Of a stretch of 64,000 bases of DNA, positions 16,081 to 28,995 are shown piece after piece. The translations under genes were made by a program, and so were the position numbers. This DNA is from Faecalibacillus intestinalis (GTDB lineage: Bacteria > Bacillota_I > Bacilli_A > Erysipelotrichales > Coprobacillaceae). Each line of letters opens with the position of its first letter. Position 1 is the stretch's first letter. The notes beneath the pieces were generated by a model. The model saw nothing but the letters and a program-made list of their open reading frames with translations. It was not told where the DNA came from and did no database searches. Where the stretch lies: the NCBI RefSeq assembly GCF_003024685.1, contig NZ_PYLQ01000007.1:40933-104932 (forward strand). Direction: 5' to 3'.

Positions 16081-17088
16081 TTATGTCCTTAATTTTCCTT
16101 CTTTAAGTAATCTTAATAATTCATCATTTTGCCTTTGTGAACCTGTATAATTATCTATTCCATTTAATTTAGCTAATTTTGTTCTATTAGCAAAAGAAGC
16201 ATCTTCTTGAATAGAACGCAATGCATCTGTAAAACTATTGCCTGTATAATCAGGTGCACTTAAATATCTTATCTTTCTTTCTATGACCTGATCATTGACC
16301 CAGCCGGCATCTTGTCCTATAAGATAGGGATTTCTAGCACCTTGAACAATTCTCGTAATAATTCCAAAATGACGATATGGCATTAATGGCTGCGTAGATT
16401 CACTTGTTAAAAATACATGGTGAAATTCTACCTCATCGCCTATCTTATACCTTGTTAAATTCGTATTAGAAAAATTATTATAACCACCTTCTTCGATGAT
16501 TTGTGGAAAATCTTTATAGGCATAATTTAGATCCACCATTGTATCAATTCCTAAAACATTTCCTGTAGCGCTATATTGCCACATACCATATTCTCCATCA
16601 TAATTAAGTTCATCATTATATCTTGCAATCCATTTTGTATACTCATTAAAGATTGGACTTGTAAGTTTAGTTCTAAACCAAAACAATGATGCATACATTC
16701 CTACATAGTAACCTTCTTGTTCGAGTCTTTGAGCAAATGTTTGTGCAATATTCGCTATTGTTTGATTACTTTGTCTTCCTGTTGTATTATTATCTTCTAA
16801 ATCATAATAAACAGGATAGGCCATTTGATAATCCTTTACGAGTCTTAATACATGTTTAGCTTCTGATAGAGCTTCTCTTTCATTGGTTGCATAAGAATAT
16901 AAATAAACCCCAAAAGGGATTTTTAAACGTGTACATTCATCCGCATTTCTTTTAAAATACGGATCATCTTGACTTTCCAGATTACTTCCATACCCACATC
17001 TAATGATTGCAAAATCAATATGTTTTTTAACTTCTTGCCAATCAATCAACCCTTGAAATTTAGAAACATCAATTCCATGTTTTACCAA
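16081..17088 (-). CDS. GH25 muramidase with C-terminal CW_7 motif
   Basis: 335 residues. Residues 1-205 form a GH25 lysozyme barrel: GIDVSKFQG with D7, and the catalytic YYDLED with D96 and E98. Residues about 212-280 resemble an SH3-like linker domain (RYKIGDEVEFHHVF, then QDAGWVND). The last 50 residues are a CW_7 wall-binding motif of Cpl-7 type (DALRSIQEDASFANRTKLAK and later NYTGSQRQNDELL). It should cut the N-acetylmuramic acid to N-acetylglucosamine bond. No signal peptide is seen, which is usual for phage endolysins, yet no other phage gene is nearby. It may be a domesticated lysin or be exported without a signal. Confidence 0.88.
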   Translation of the reverse strand: MVKHGIDVSKFQGLIDWQEVKKHIDFAIIRCGYGSNLESQDDPYFKRNADECTRLKIPFGVYLYSYATNEREALSEAKHVLRLVKDYQMAYPVYYDLEDNNTTGRQSNQTIANIAQTFAQRLEQEGYYVGMYASLFWFRTKLTSPIFNEYTKWIARYNDELNYDGEYGMWQYSATGNVLGIDTMVDLNYAYKDFPQIIEEGGYNNFSNTNLTRYKIGDEVEFHHVFLTSESTQPLMPYRHFGIITRIVQGARNPYLIGQDAGWVNDQVIERKIRYLSAPDYTGNSFTDALRSIQEDASFANRTKLAKLNGIDNYTGSQRQNDELLRLLKEGKLRT

Positions 17089-17203
17089 AATTTTTCACCT
17101 CATTATAAAATATGTCACAATGTCAAAAATGTTATTATTATCGTTGTTTATATTTACTTTTGGTTAAAAAAATAAGATAATAGCTACGGGAGGAATTATA
17201 GTT

Positions 17204-18364
17204 ATGAAAAAGAGTTTAATCTCCATGATTTGTTTTACTTTGTTAGTATCCTTTTTTTGTTCTACAAGTCAAGTTCATGCAGTAAACTTTGAAGGACAAG
17301 AAGATAAATATATGAAACTTTGTTCTAGTAAAAGTTTATCTAATAGTAATTATAATACTTGTAAACAATTTAATTCATACTTAAAAAAGAAAAACAATCA
17401 GTTACAAAGTTCTATTGATGAATCTAAATCTAAAATTTCAGATACTCAAAGTTCATTAGATGACGTTGTTTCTAAAATTGCTGATTTAAATAACCAAATT
17501 GAACAAAAGCAACAAGAAATCAACTATTTGGAAAGTTCAATTAAATCATTAGAAGCAAGTATCACAGCTAAAGAAAACGAAGTTAAAGAACGTATGTATG
17601 CTATGCAATCATACAATAATAGTAATAGTTATATTGAATTTATTTTTGGTGCTTCAAACTTCTCTGATTTCTTTTCAAGAATTGATAGTGTCAATGAAAT
17701 CACTCAATTCGATAAAGAATTAGTAGAAAAAATTGCTGATGAAAAGAAGCAAGTTGAATCTCAAAAAGCAACTATTGAAACAGTAAAAGCAAATATTGTT
17801 TCTCAACAAAACGAACAATATACTTTACAAACTCAATATGAAGATCTATTAGCTAAACAACAAAAAGATTTAGCATCTGCTGAAAGTGAACAATCTAAAA
17901 TTTCTGATACTCAAAGTTCATTAGATTCATTCTTATCATCAGTCGTTGTTACTCAATCATCTTCATCAGGTAGTAGCAGTAGTGGTTCCACAACTATTAG
18001 ACCATCTACAAATGTTCCTACTACAAATAAGTATGGTTCTACAGTTGTAGCTGCTGCTTATTCTAAATTAGGTTGTCCTTATGTATGGGGAGCAAGTGGA
18101 CCTAATTCATTTGACTGTTCTGGTTTGGTTATGTGGTGTTATGCACAAGCAGGTGTTTCACTTGATCACTATTCTGGATCTCAAGGTCAATCTGGAGCAA
18201 TTATTCCATTAAGTCAAGCTCAACCAGGAGATATCTTATGGAAAAGTGGACATGTAGGTATTTATATTGGTAATGGTCAATATATTCATGCACCACAAAC
18301 AGGTGATGTTGTTAAGATTGCATCTAATGTAAGTAGATTTACTTGTGCAGTTAGACCTTATTAG
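17204..18364 (+). CDS. secreted coiled-coil NlpC/P60 peptidoglycan hydrolase (PcsB-like)
   Basis: 386 residues. A signal peptide (MKKSLISMICFTLLVSFFCS, cut near HAVNF) is followed by a long coiled-coil region at about 50-235 of the PcsB/CwlO type. A Ser/Thr-rich linker leads to an NlpC/P60 domain (276-386) with C305 in FDCSGL, H350 in HVGIYIG and H362 in IHAP. Such enzymes cleave peptide stems of peptidoglycan, and the coiled coil usually keeps them inactive until an FtsEX-type complex releases it. It has its own terminator and a close paralogue downstream. Confidence 0.9.
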   Translation: MKKSLISMICFTLLVSFFCSTSQVHAVNFEGQEDKYMKLCSSKSLSNSNYNTCKQFNSYLKKKNNQLQSSIDESKSKISDTQSSLDDVVSKIADLNNQIEQKQQEINYLESSIKSLEASITAKENEVKERMYAMQSYNNSNSYIEFIFGASNFSDFFSRIDSVNEITQFDKELVEKIADEKKQVESQKATIETVKANIVSQQNEQYTLQTQYEDLLAKQQKDLASAESEQSKISDTQSSLDSFLSSVVVTQSSSSGSSSSGSTTIRPSTNVPTTNKYGSTVVAAAYSKLGCPYVWGASGPNSFDCSGLVMWCYAQAGVSLDHYSGSQGQSGAIIPLSQAQPGDILWKSGHVGIYIGNGQYIHAPQTGDVVKIASNVSRFTCAVRPY

Positions 18365-18373
18365 TAATGACTT

Positions 18374-18405
18374 AAAACCTTTAAGTTTATAAGCTTAAAG
18401 GTTTT
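18374..18405 (+). terminator. terminator after the first NlpC/P60 gene
   Basis: AAAACCTTTAAG pairs with CTTAAAGGTTTT across an 8-nt loop, followed by more T residues. It separates the two paralogues into different transcripts. Confidence 0.9.
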
Positions 18406-18479
18406 TATTTTGTATAAAAACAACTTTTATTTACTTTTTTTAGAAAGTGAGGTATAAATAATATGAGGGGGTGTTTTTT

Positions 18480-19835
18480 TTGAAAATTAAAAAATATTTT
18501 GTAGGATTTGTTGCATCTACAATGCTTGTATCAACATGCTATTGTATAAAACCTGTAGAAGCTATTGATTTTTCAAAAGATGAATCAAAATATATGTCAC
18601 TATGTGCAAGTGGAAAACTAACAAATAGTAATAAGAAAACATGCGAAGAATTCAACAGCTATCTCAAAGCTAAAAATAAGAAGTTAAAAAAAGATTTAGA
18701 AAATCAAAAAAGTGCTGCGGCGAGTACAACGCAAACATTAGACAGTGTTCAAAAAAAGCTAAATTCATTAAATTCGGATATTTCATCTAAAGAAGCTGAA
18801 ATTCAATATGTTGAAACATCTATACAAAATGCCCAAGCAGATATAGATAAAGATAATCAAGAAATAAAAGATCGTATGTATGTCATGCAATCTTATATGA
18901 ATGAAAATACTTTTATCAATTATATATTTGGGGCTGATAATTTTACTGATATGTTATCTAGAATAGATAGTTTCAATACACTTACTTCAAGTGACCAAGA
19001 TTTGATTGCTCAAATGTTAGAAAAGAAAAAGGAAATTGAAAATCAAAAAGTTACTTTAGAAAACGCAAAAGCTGTTTTAGAAGAACAAAAGAAAGAACAA
19101 GCTGCTATTCAAGTACAATATGAAACATTATTAGAAGAACAAAGAAAACAAATTGCTTCTACGCAAGATGCTATATATGATTATGGTGCTGCAAGTGAAT
19201 CATTAGCTGCTGCTATTGATAAATTCAATGCTGAAGCTTATGAAACAAAACCATCAACAGCTAGACCTGCTCCACCAGCATCAAATAATACAAATAGCAA
19301 TAATTCAAATAATACTGGTAATAATAATTCAAATAACAACAATAATAATAATTCAAGTAATAATAACTCTAATAGTAATACAAACAATAACACTAACAAT
19401 TCTAACACAAATAACACAACATCTTCTAATCTTGGATATAAAATTTATGAAGTAGCTCGTTCAAAATTAGGATGTCGTTATTATTGGGGTGCAAATGGAC
19501 CAAATATGTTTGATTGTTCTGGATTAGTCTATTATTGTTTAAACCATGCAGGAAAATCTGTAGGTAGAACAACCGCAGCAGGTTATTCATCTATGTTTTC
19601 AGGGGTAAGCTGGTCAAATTCACAAACTGGTGATTTAGCTTGCTTTGGAACTGGATCAGTTACACATATTGGAATTGTAATGTTGAATAGTGATGGTACT
19701 AGAAGTTTAATTCACTGTGGTGGTGGCGGATCGCATACTTTTGGAAATGATCCAAATGCTTGTGTTAAAATTAGTGATTTTCAACCTGGTTCTTATTACT
19801 ATAAAAGAATTATAACAATTAGACATGTCTCATAA
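18480..19835 (+). CDS. second coiled-coil NlpC/P60 hydrolase with Asn-rich linker
   Basis: The TTG at 18480 is preferred as start: it is about 8 nt from the GAGGGGG site, whereas the in-frame GTG at 18471 sits on the site itself. The product is 451 residues. The layout is signal peptide, coiled coil (about 55-240), an Asn/Ser-rich low-complexity linker (about 265-315) and NlpC/P60 with Cys near 346 (FDCSGL) and His near 396 (THIGIV). The coiled-coil part shares many positions with the gene upstream (YMSLCASGKLTNSN against YMKLCSSKSLSNSN), so they arose by duplication. The catalytic domains differ more than the coiled coils, suggesting different substrates. Confidence 0.88.
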   Translation: MKIKKYFVGFVASTMLVSTCYCIKPVEAIDFSKDESKYMSLCASGKLTNSNKKTCEEFNSYLKAKNKKLKKDLENQKSAAASTTQTLDSVQKKLNSLNSDISSKEAEIQYVETSIQNAQADIDKDNQEIKDRMYVMQSYMNENTFINYIFGADNFTDMLSRIDSFNTLTSSDQDLIAQMLEKKKEIENQKVTLENAKAVLEEQKKEQAAIQVQYETLLEEQRKQIASTQDAIYDYGAASESLAAAIDKFNAEAYETKPSTARPAPPASNNTNSNNSNNTGNNNSNNNNNNNSSNNNSNSNTNNNTNNSNTNNTTSSNLGYKIYEVARSKLGCRYYWGANGPNMFDCSGLVYYCLNHAGKSVGRTTAAGYSSMFSGVSWSNSQTGDLACFGTGSVTHIGIVMLNSDGTRSLIHCGGGGSHTFGNDPNACVKISDFQPGSYYYKRIITIRHVS

Positions 19836-19855
19836 GGTCCATCTGGGCCTTTTTC
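19834..19855 (+). terminator. terminator after the second NlpC/P60 gene
   Basis: AAGGTCC pairs with GGGCCTT (one G-T pair) over a 4-nt loop, then five T. It overlaps the stop codon. Confidence 0.8.
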
Positions 19856-19864
19856 TTTATAAAG

Positions 19865-19896
19865 AAAAAAGGTAGACGAATTTCGTCTACCTTTTT
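19865..19896. terminator. terminator of the aldo/keto reductase gene
   Basis: A strong stem around AGGTAGACGAA / TTCGTCTACCT with A-rich and T-rich flanks. It lies at the 3' end of the minus-strand gene and may act on both strands. Confidence 0.88.
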
Positions 19897-20905
19897 ATTT
19901 TAAGAATGTTTTATAATCTTTATAATTTTTCTTTAATAATTCAGGTGTGTTTAAATGATATGGACATTTTGTCATACATTTTCCACAATTTAAACATTCT
20001 TCTATTTTTTTCATTTCATTTTGCCAATGATCATTAAGCCAACTTGCTGCTGGTGCTCTTCTTAACATTAAAGACATTCTAGCACATTGGTTAATTTGGA
20101 TATCTTTTGGACAAGGCATACAATAACCGCATCCTCTACAAAAATCACCAGCTAACTCTTTACGATCATGTTCAATTAAATCTTTAATTTCTTGAGTAAG
20201 TTCGGGTGCTTTTGTTTGATAAGAAATAAATTCATCTAATTCTTTTTCTTTTTGAATTCCCCATATTGGTAAGACATTATCAAATTGTGCTAAATAAGCA
20301 TATGCTGCATCAGAACGATTAATTAAACCTCCAGATAATGCTTTCATACAAATAAAACCAATATTGTGTTCTTTACATTTATGTACTAAATCAATATCTT
20401 TTTGATCAGCTAAATAACTAAATGGAAATTGAATTGTATCATATAATCCACTTTCACAAGCTTCTATAGCTACTGGTAAACGATGATTCGTTAAACCTAT
20501 AAAATGTATTTTTCCTTGAGCTTTTGCTTCTAACATAGCTTCATATAAACCTGTACCATCTCCTGGTTTAGGGCAAAATGAAGGATTATGAAATTGATAA
20601 ATATCAATATAATCTGTTTTTAAATTATTTAAACTTGTTTCTAAGTCTTTCCAAAAACCTTCTACTGTAGTAGATCCTGTCTTCGTTGCAATATAAATAT
20701 CTTTTCTAACATCACTTAATGCATTTCCTAGCTTTTCTTCACTATCACTATACCATCTTGCACTATCAAAAAAACGAATTCCTTGATCATATGCCTTTCT
20801 TAAAATTGTTGTTGCATCTTCTCCAGTTACTCGTTGAATTGGTAATGCCCCAAAACCATTACGATTCACTGTAATTCCTGTTCTCCCTAATGTAACTTTT
20901 TCCAT
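19895..20905 (-). CDS. aldo/keto reductase with C-terminal 4Fe-4S domain
   Basis: 336 residues. Residues 1-230 form an aldo/keto reductase barrel: the opening GRTGITVNRNGFGALPIQ, the catalytic Asp/Tyr segment FFDSARWYSDSEEKLG, and ATKTG with the Lys. The C-terminus has two cysteine groups (CRGCGYCMPCP and CLNCGKCMTKCP) typical of ferredoxin-like clusters. This subfamily is common in anaerobes, usually annotated as predicted oxidoreductases; the substrate is unknown. Fe-S electrons may replace or complement NADPH. It is a single gene just downstream of the amidase and separated by 23 nt, so they may be co-transcribed. Confidence 0.88.
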   Translation of the reverse strand: MEKVTLGRTGITVNRNGFGALPIQRVTGEDATTILRKAYDQGIRFFDSARWYSDSEEKLGNALSDVRKDIYIATKTGSTTVEGFWKDLETSLNNLKTDYIDIYQFHNPSFCPKPGDGTGLYEAMLEAKAQGKIHFIGLTNHRLPVAIEACESGLYDTIQFPFSYLADQKDIDLVHKCKEHNIGFICMKALSGGLINRSDAAYAYLAQFDNVLPIWGIQKEKELDEFISYQTKAPELTQEIKDLIEHDRKELAGDFCRGCGYCMPCPKDIQINQCARMSLMLRRAPAASWLNDHWQNEMKKIEECLNCGKCMTKCPYHLNTPELLKKNYKDYKTFLK

Positions 20906-20928
20906 TACTTTTTCCTCTTTTTCTAATC

Positions 20929-22158
20929 TTAACTTAAATATTCACCAATTCCATTTACAATTCCTTGAACAATTTTATTTTGATAATCCTCACTTGAAAG
21001 TAATCGATCTTCTCCTGGATTTGATAAAAATCCCATTTCTACAATAGTAACAGGAACTTTTGACCAATTTAAACCTGTCATATTATCAACAATTGAAACT
21101 CCTCTATTTCTAGAACCTGTTGCCTTACAAATATTATTCACAATACTTTTTGAAAGTGATTGTGATTGACTTGCAATACTTGCACAATATCTATTAGAAG
21201 TTGAAGGCGCAAGTGTCAACGTTCCTGTAGAAGAAGATGATTCACTTGAATCACAATGTAAACGAATAAATGCATCTGCATTTGCCTCATTTGCCATTTG
21301 AGCTCTTTGAGCATTAGATAAATCGACATTTTGTGATGTACGACACATAACCACAGTATAACCTTGATTTGATAAAGCTTCTTGTAATTTAAGTGCCACT
21401 TCTAAGTTGATTTGTGATTCTGTTTTCCCTGTTACACATCCTGTTGCCCCTGTTGTCACTTTTGCTTTCATTGTCGATGAACCTGGTCCATTAGGTTCTA
21501 ATGAACTATTTCCTCGTGCTTGATGTCCTGCATCAATACAAATCACTTTTCCTCCGCCATGATAAATCTTAGCTGCTGATAATTCTTGTTTAGGTTTTTC
21601 TTTTACATGTACAGTTATTTCTTTTTCTGCTTGATTTCCTGAACTATCTTTCGCAAATACTTTTATTTGATAATCCCCTGCTTTATTTACATCTAATGAA
21701 GATAAATCATATTGTAAATCAACATTGCTTAAATCTGTTGCTTTGATTTCTTGATTAAAATCATAATTTTCTGTTCCTTCTTCAAATGAAACTTCATTTA
21801 TTTCATTAAAAACAGGAGCTGTAGTATCTTTAACAATCACTTTCTTTTTTAGTTTTTGATCTTGATATTTAATATTTATTGTATAGCTTCCAATTGCTGG
21901 ATAATCTTTTTGATCTTCATTTTTTAGATTATCTGTTATTTTTATTTCTTTTTTTATTTCTTTCAACTTATCTTTATCTATGTCTTTTGTTTGAATAAGA
22001 TCATCAAATGAATATTGAACTGTATTTCCATATTCTACAATAATCTCTTTTTTATTTTTTAATGATAATTCAATTTTTTCTTCTCGTGTAAGATAATAAA
22101 TACCTCCCACTATCACCACGATAACAATCCCAATAACTCCTATAAACTTCTTTTTCAT
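20929..22158 (-). CDS. membrane-anchored N-acetylmuramoyl-L-alanine amidase (amidase_3)
   Basis: The start is the ATG at 22158 (MKKKFIGVIG) with AAGGAG; the open frame runs 31 codons further upstream through the atpC terminator. 409 residues. One membrane helix at the N-terminus (IGVIGIVIVVIVGGIYYL) is followed by two Ig-like domains, the second opening DTTAPVFNEI, and an amidase_3 domain in the last 180 residues. Zinc ligands lie in CIDAGHQ, KTESQINLE and IRLHCDS; the catalytic Glu is in VEMGFLSNP. It cleaves the bond between muramic acid and L-alanine. The Ig-like domains probably position it in the wall. Confidence 0.9.
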   Translation of the reverse strand: MKKKFIGVIGIVIVVIVGGIYYLTREEKIELSLKNKKEIIVEYGNTVQYSFDDLIQTKDIDKDKLKEIKKEIKITDNLKNEDQKDYPAIGSYTINIKYQDQKLKKKVIVKDTTAPVFNEINEVSFEEGTENYDFNQEIKATDLSNVDLQYDLSSLDVNKAGDYQIKVFAKDSSGNQAEKEITVHVKEKPKQELSAAKIYHGGGKVICIDAGHQARGNSSLEPNGPGSSTMKAKVTTGATGCVTGKTESQINLEVALKLQEALSNQGYTVVMCRTSQNVDLSNAQRAQMANEANADAFIRLHCDSSESSSSTGTLTLAPSTSNRYCASIASQSQSLSKSIVNNICKATGSRNRGVSIVDNMTGLNWSKVPVTIVEMGFLSNPGEDRLLSSEDYQNKIVQGIVNGIGEYLS

Positions 22159-22186
22159 ATTCTTTTTTCTCCTTAAAACTATTATA

Positions 22187-22216
22187 CAAAAAAAAGAGAA
22201 GAATGGAAGTTCTTCT

Positions 22217-22218
<2 letters not shown>
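22187..22218 (-). terminator. terminator of the ATP synthase operon
   Basis: A 9-bp stem (22195-22203 with 22210-22218) with a 6-nt loop and a run of T on the minus strand. It overlaps the atpC stop codon, ending the long operon. Confidence 0.88.
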
Positions 22219-26408
<4,190 letters not shown>

Positions 26409-26942
26409 CTACTTTCTTAATAGTTCTTTTTTAAGCATTTCTACTTTATTTTTAATTGTTCCATCATAAATACGGTTAGCAATTTGAACTTTAATACCAC
26501 CTAATAATGATGGATCAATAGATACTTTTAAAGTAACCTTTTTGTTTTCTTTTTGACTGATTGCTTTTTCTATATCTTGAATTTGTTGATCAGTTAATTC
26601 ATAAGGTGTATAGATCATACCTTCTTCTATACCTAAATATTGATTTGATAAATTAATATAAGATTTAACAATATCATCAATATAACGAATTCTTCTTGAT
26701 TGCACTAATAGTTTTAAGAAATTTAAAACATATTGATCAACATTCCCTTTAAATGATTGATCCAATAATTGAATCTTTTTATCATTTTCAATAAGAACGT
26801 GATTAAAGAATTGAACAATTTGAGGATCACTATCTAGAACCTCACCAACTAATTTGATGTCATCAAGATATTGAGTGACTTGATTTTCTTCTTTTGCTAA
26901 ATCAAATAAAGATTCAGCATATCTATCGCCAACAACACTCAT
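26409..26942 (-). CDS. atpH: ATP synthase delta subunit
   Basis: 177 residues. The N-terminal helical domain (DRYAESLFDLAKEENQV) is followed by the C-terminal region with DPSLLGGIKVQIANRIYDGT. It connects the F1 head to the peripheral stalk (b subunits). Its start overlaps the atpF stop by one base. Confidence 0.95.
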   Translation of the reverse strand: MSVVGDRYAESLFDLAKEENQVTQYLDDIKLVGEVLDSDPQIVQFFNHVLIENDKKIQLLDQSFKGNVDQYVLNFLKLLVQSRRIRYIDDIVKSYINLSNQYLGIEEGMIYTPYELTDQQIQDIEKAISQKENKKVTLKVSIDPSLLGGIKVQIANRIYDGTIKNKVEMLKKELLRK

Positions 26943-27442
26943 TAGTTAACCACATCATCAACAAATTCTTCTACTAATCCTTTGTTGATTTTTTCATTCA
27001 TTTCTTTGTTCATCACTTTAGTTGCAACCTCAATAGCAACATCCACAATTTCTTGTTTCATATCTGCTTGAGCTTGTTTCTTTTCTGTTTCAATTTCTTT
27101 TTGTGCTTGTTCAATTTTAGCTCTTGCTTCTTCGTTTGCTTGGTCAATAATTTGTTGTTTCACTTTTTGACCATCATCTTTTGCTTGATCAAGAATTTCA
27201 CGATATTTACTTGCCGCTTCACGTGCTTCTTTTTCAGCTGTTTCTAAATTTACAGAAGCTTTTTCATTCATTTCTTTTGCCTCATTGATTGTAGATTCTA
27301 TGTAATCTGCTCTTTTAGCAAAATATTCCATGACATTTTTCCATAAAAACTTCTTAAAAATAAGTAACAAAACTCCTGTAGATAATAATTGAACAATCAG
27401 TGTTGTAAGATTAGGGAATAATTTTCCTGCTATATCTGGCAT
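26942..27442 (-). CDS. atpF: ATP synthase b subunit
   Basis: 166 residues. One N-terminal membrane helix (TLIVQLLSTGVLLLIFKKFLW) is followed by a long Glu/Lys/Ala-rich helix that forms the peripheral stalk dimer. It has the family's arrangement and length. A short gap of 31 nt separates it from atpE. Confidence 0.95.
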   Translation of the reverse strand: MPDIAGKLFPNLTTLIVQLLSTGVLLLIFKKFLWKNVMEYFAKRADYIESTINEAKEMNEKASVNLETAEKEAREAASKYREILDQAKDDGQKVKQQIIDQANEEARAKIEQAQKEIETEKKQAQADMKQEIVDVAIEVATKVMNKEMNEKINKGLVEEFVDDVVN

Positions 27443-27473
27443 CTTTATTCCTCCTTTGTCAGATTTTCAATTA

Positions 27474-27698
27474 TTAATATACGAATAATAAGATTAAAGA
27501 AACTAATAAACCATAGATGGCAACTGTTTCTGATAAGGCAATCCCTAAGATCATCATAGTACGGATTTTACCTTCAGCTTCTGGGTTTCTACCAACAGCT
27601 TCTACAGCTTTACTAGCAGCAATCCCTTCACCAATCCCTGTTCCTAAACCTGCACATACAGCAAGACCTGCTGCAATAGCAATTAAACCTTTTACCAT
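27474..27698 (-). CDS. atpE: ATP synthase c subunit, two-carboxylate type
   Basis: 74 residues, two membrane helices joined by the polar loop GRNPEAEGK. The ion-carrying residue of helix 2 is E57 in [10 protein letters not shown]. Helix 1 carries a second acid, E24 in [15 protein letters not shown], at the position of Gln32 in the Na+-driven I. tartaricus ring. The pair E24/E57 with T58 and Y62 resembles the two-carboxylate, Na+-coupled ring described for Fusobacterium nucleatum (E32/E65, S66, Y70). Na+ coupling is therefore plausible but not proven, since L55 replaces Val and T58 replaces Ser. Confidence 0.95.
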   Translation of the reverse strand: MVKGLIAIAAGLAVCAGLGTGIGEGIAASKAVEAVGRNPEAEGKIRTMMILGIALSETVAIYGLLVSLILLFVY

Positions 27699-27764
27699 AA
27701 TTTTTTCCTCCTAAAAAATAGTTCATTTTTCATTTATATCTTAACTAGCAAGCTAGTAAAGAAC

Positions 27765-28433
27765 TTAATCTGGATTTTCCATCATTATCAAGATAGATGA
27801 TAATGTAACGAATACCAATGTTTGAATGCATCCTGCAAAGACATCAAAATAACAATGTAGCCAAGGAGCAATCACTGGTCCTAAAAAGTTAAAGTTGATC
27901 AATAACCCTGAAATATAACCTGTTAATTGATAAACTAAATACATAAGGATCGATCCACTTAAAATATTCCCAAATAAACGCATTGATAACGAAATCAATG
28001 GCGAAAGAATACTTAATAAGTTTGTTGGTGGCCATACAGCACCCCAAATGTAAGATAATAATCCTTGTTTTTTGATTGCATTAAACTGAATTAAACAGAA
28101 TGTAATTGTTGTTAATGCAAGAGTAATAGAATAATTTGAAGTTGGTGCTTCAAATCCTAATAATCCACTTAAGTTGGCAATGATCAAATATGCAAAGAGC
28201 ATTGCAAAGTATGGATAATAGCTCTTTTCAAATTTCTTTGGCATGATACTTTTTAAATAGTCGTAAATCATTTTAACACCTGTTTCAACAACTAAAACAA
28301 CACCTTTAGGTCTTGCTGTTGGATCAGCAGTTGCAAATTTTTTTCCGGCATAAATAAAGAAAATAGCCATCACCACCATAATAATCAATGAAAAGATTAA
28401 TTCTACCTGTAAAGAATCTAAGAAGTTACTCAC
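27765..28433 (-). CDS. atpB: ATP synthase a subunit
   Basis: 222 residues with about five to six membrane helices. The essential Arg is in SLSMRLFGNILSGSILM. It forms the ion half-channels facing the c ring. It overlaps the next upstream gene (atpI-like) by 4 nt, indicating translational coupling. Confidence 0.95.
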   Translation of the reverse strand: MSNFLDSLQVELIFSLIIMVVMAIFFIYAGKKFATADPTARPKGVVLVVETGVKMIYDYLKSIMPKKFEKSYYPYFAMLFAYLIIANLSGLLGFEAPTSNYSITLALTTITFCLIQFNAIKKQGLLSYIWGAVWPPTNLLSILSPLISLSMRLFGNILSGSILMYLVYQLTGYISGLLINFNFLGPVIAPWLHCYFDVFAGCIQTLVFVTLSSILIMMENPD

Positions 28434-28795
28434 CCTTTCACCCCCTTCATTTGATAACTTACAATATATATGGTTATTTTAATGACCATATATCCAAAAA
28501 GAACACCCATCAGATTAAACCATTTTGGAATAAAAATAGCAATTAAAAAACCAATCGCATAAATTGCAAGTTTGACTATATTTAATAAGATAATTAAACT
28601 TGTAGATCTTTTTAAGTTCAATATCATATCAGACGTGATAATAATAACATAAAAAATTGCGAGATTAAATAAATATCCAAGCAAAAAACCTAGCGGATAA
28701 CTGATAGATTTCATCGTCAAACCAATAATTGAAAAAACGATAAAACCTATCAAAAAAATAAAAAATGATTTCTTAAAAACTAACTTTTCATTCAT
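28430..28795 (-). CDS. atpI: AtpI-like membrane protein of the ATP synthase operon
   Basis: 121 residues with four predicted membrane helices; the second-half segment RSTSLIILLNIVKLAIYAIG resembles ATP synthase I family proteins. AtpI helps assemble the c ring and may act in Mg2+ or Na+ handling. It overlaps atpB and the preceding small gene by 4 nt each. Sequence conservation in this family is weak, so the name depends on position. Confidence 0.8.
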   Translation of the reverse strand: MNEKLVFKKSFFIFLIGFIVFSIIGLTMKSISYPLGFLLGYLFNLAIFYVIIITSDMILNLKRSTSLIILLNIVKLAIYAIGFLIAIFIPKWFNLMGVLFGYMVIKITIYIVSYQMKGVKG

Positions 28796-28995
28796 GATTT
28801 TCCACCTTTTAATAATGTTCTCATCACTTCTATAAACGCTAAAACAAGAAATACTAGCGTCAGAAGAGGTTTGGTTAGTAATATACTATCCAAATATAAA
28901 CCCAATATGACGCCAGCTATTAAAGTTCCAAATATTTTACCTGATAATGTCAATGCATAAAGCAAATCTTTAAAAAGCTTCTCTTTATTATTCAT
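28792..28995 (-). CDS. AtpZ-like small membrane protein
   Basis: The ATG at 28995 ([19 protein letters not shown]) is chosen because it overlaps the upp stop in ATGAATAA, typical of coupling; the open frame continues 20 codons into upp. 67 residues form two hydrophobic helices ([20 protein letters not shown] and [17 protein letters not shown]), matching the AtpZ/AtpI family (DUF of the F0F1-ATPase subunit type). AtpZ occurs next to AtpI in many Bacillota and is linked to Mg2+ or Ca2+ transport or c-ring assembly. Confidence 0.75.
   Translation of the reverse strand: MNNKEKLFKDLLYALTLSGKIFGTLIAGVILGLYLDSILLTKPLLTLVFLVLAFIEVMRTLLKGGKS

Noticed and set aside
19216..19455. Plus-strand Ile/Thr-rich ORF inside the second NlpC/P60 gene
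   Set aside because: It is an out-of-frame reading of the Asn-rich linker codons; composition is an artefact of the AAT/AAC repeats.
27474..27698. Standard Gln-type Na+ site in the c subunit
   Set aside because: The helix 1 residue is Glu, not Gln, so only the two-carboxylate model fits.
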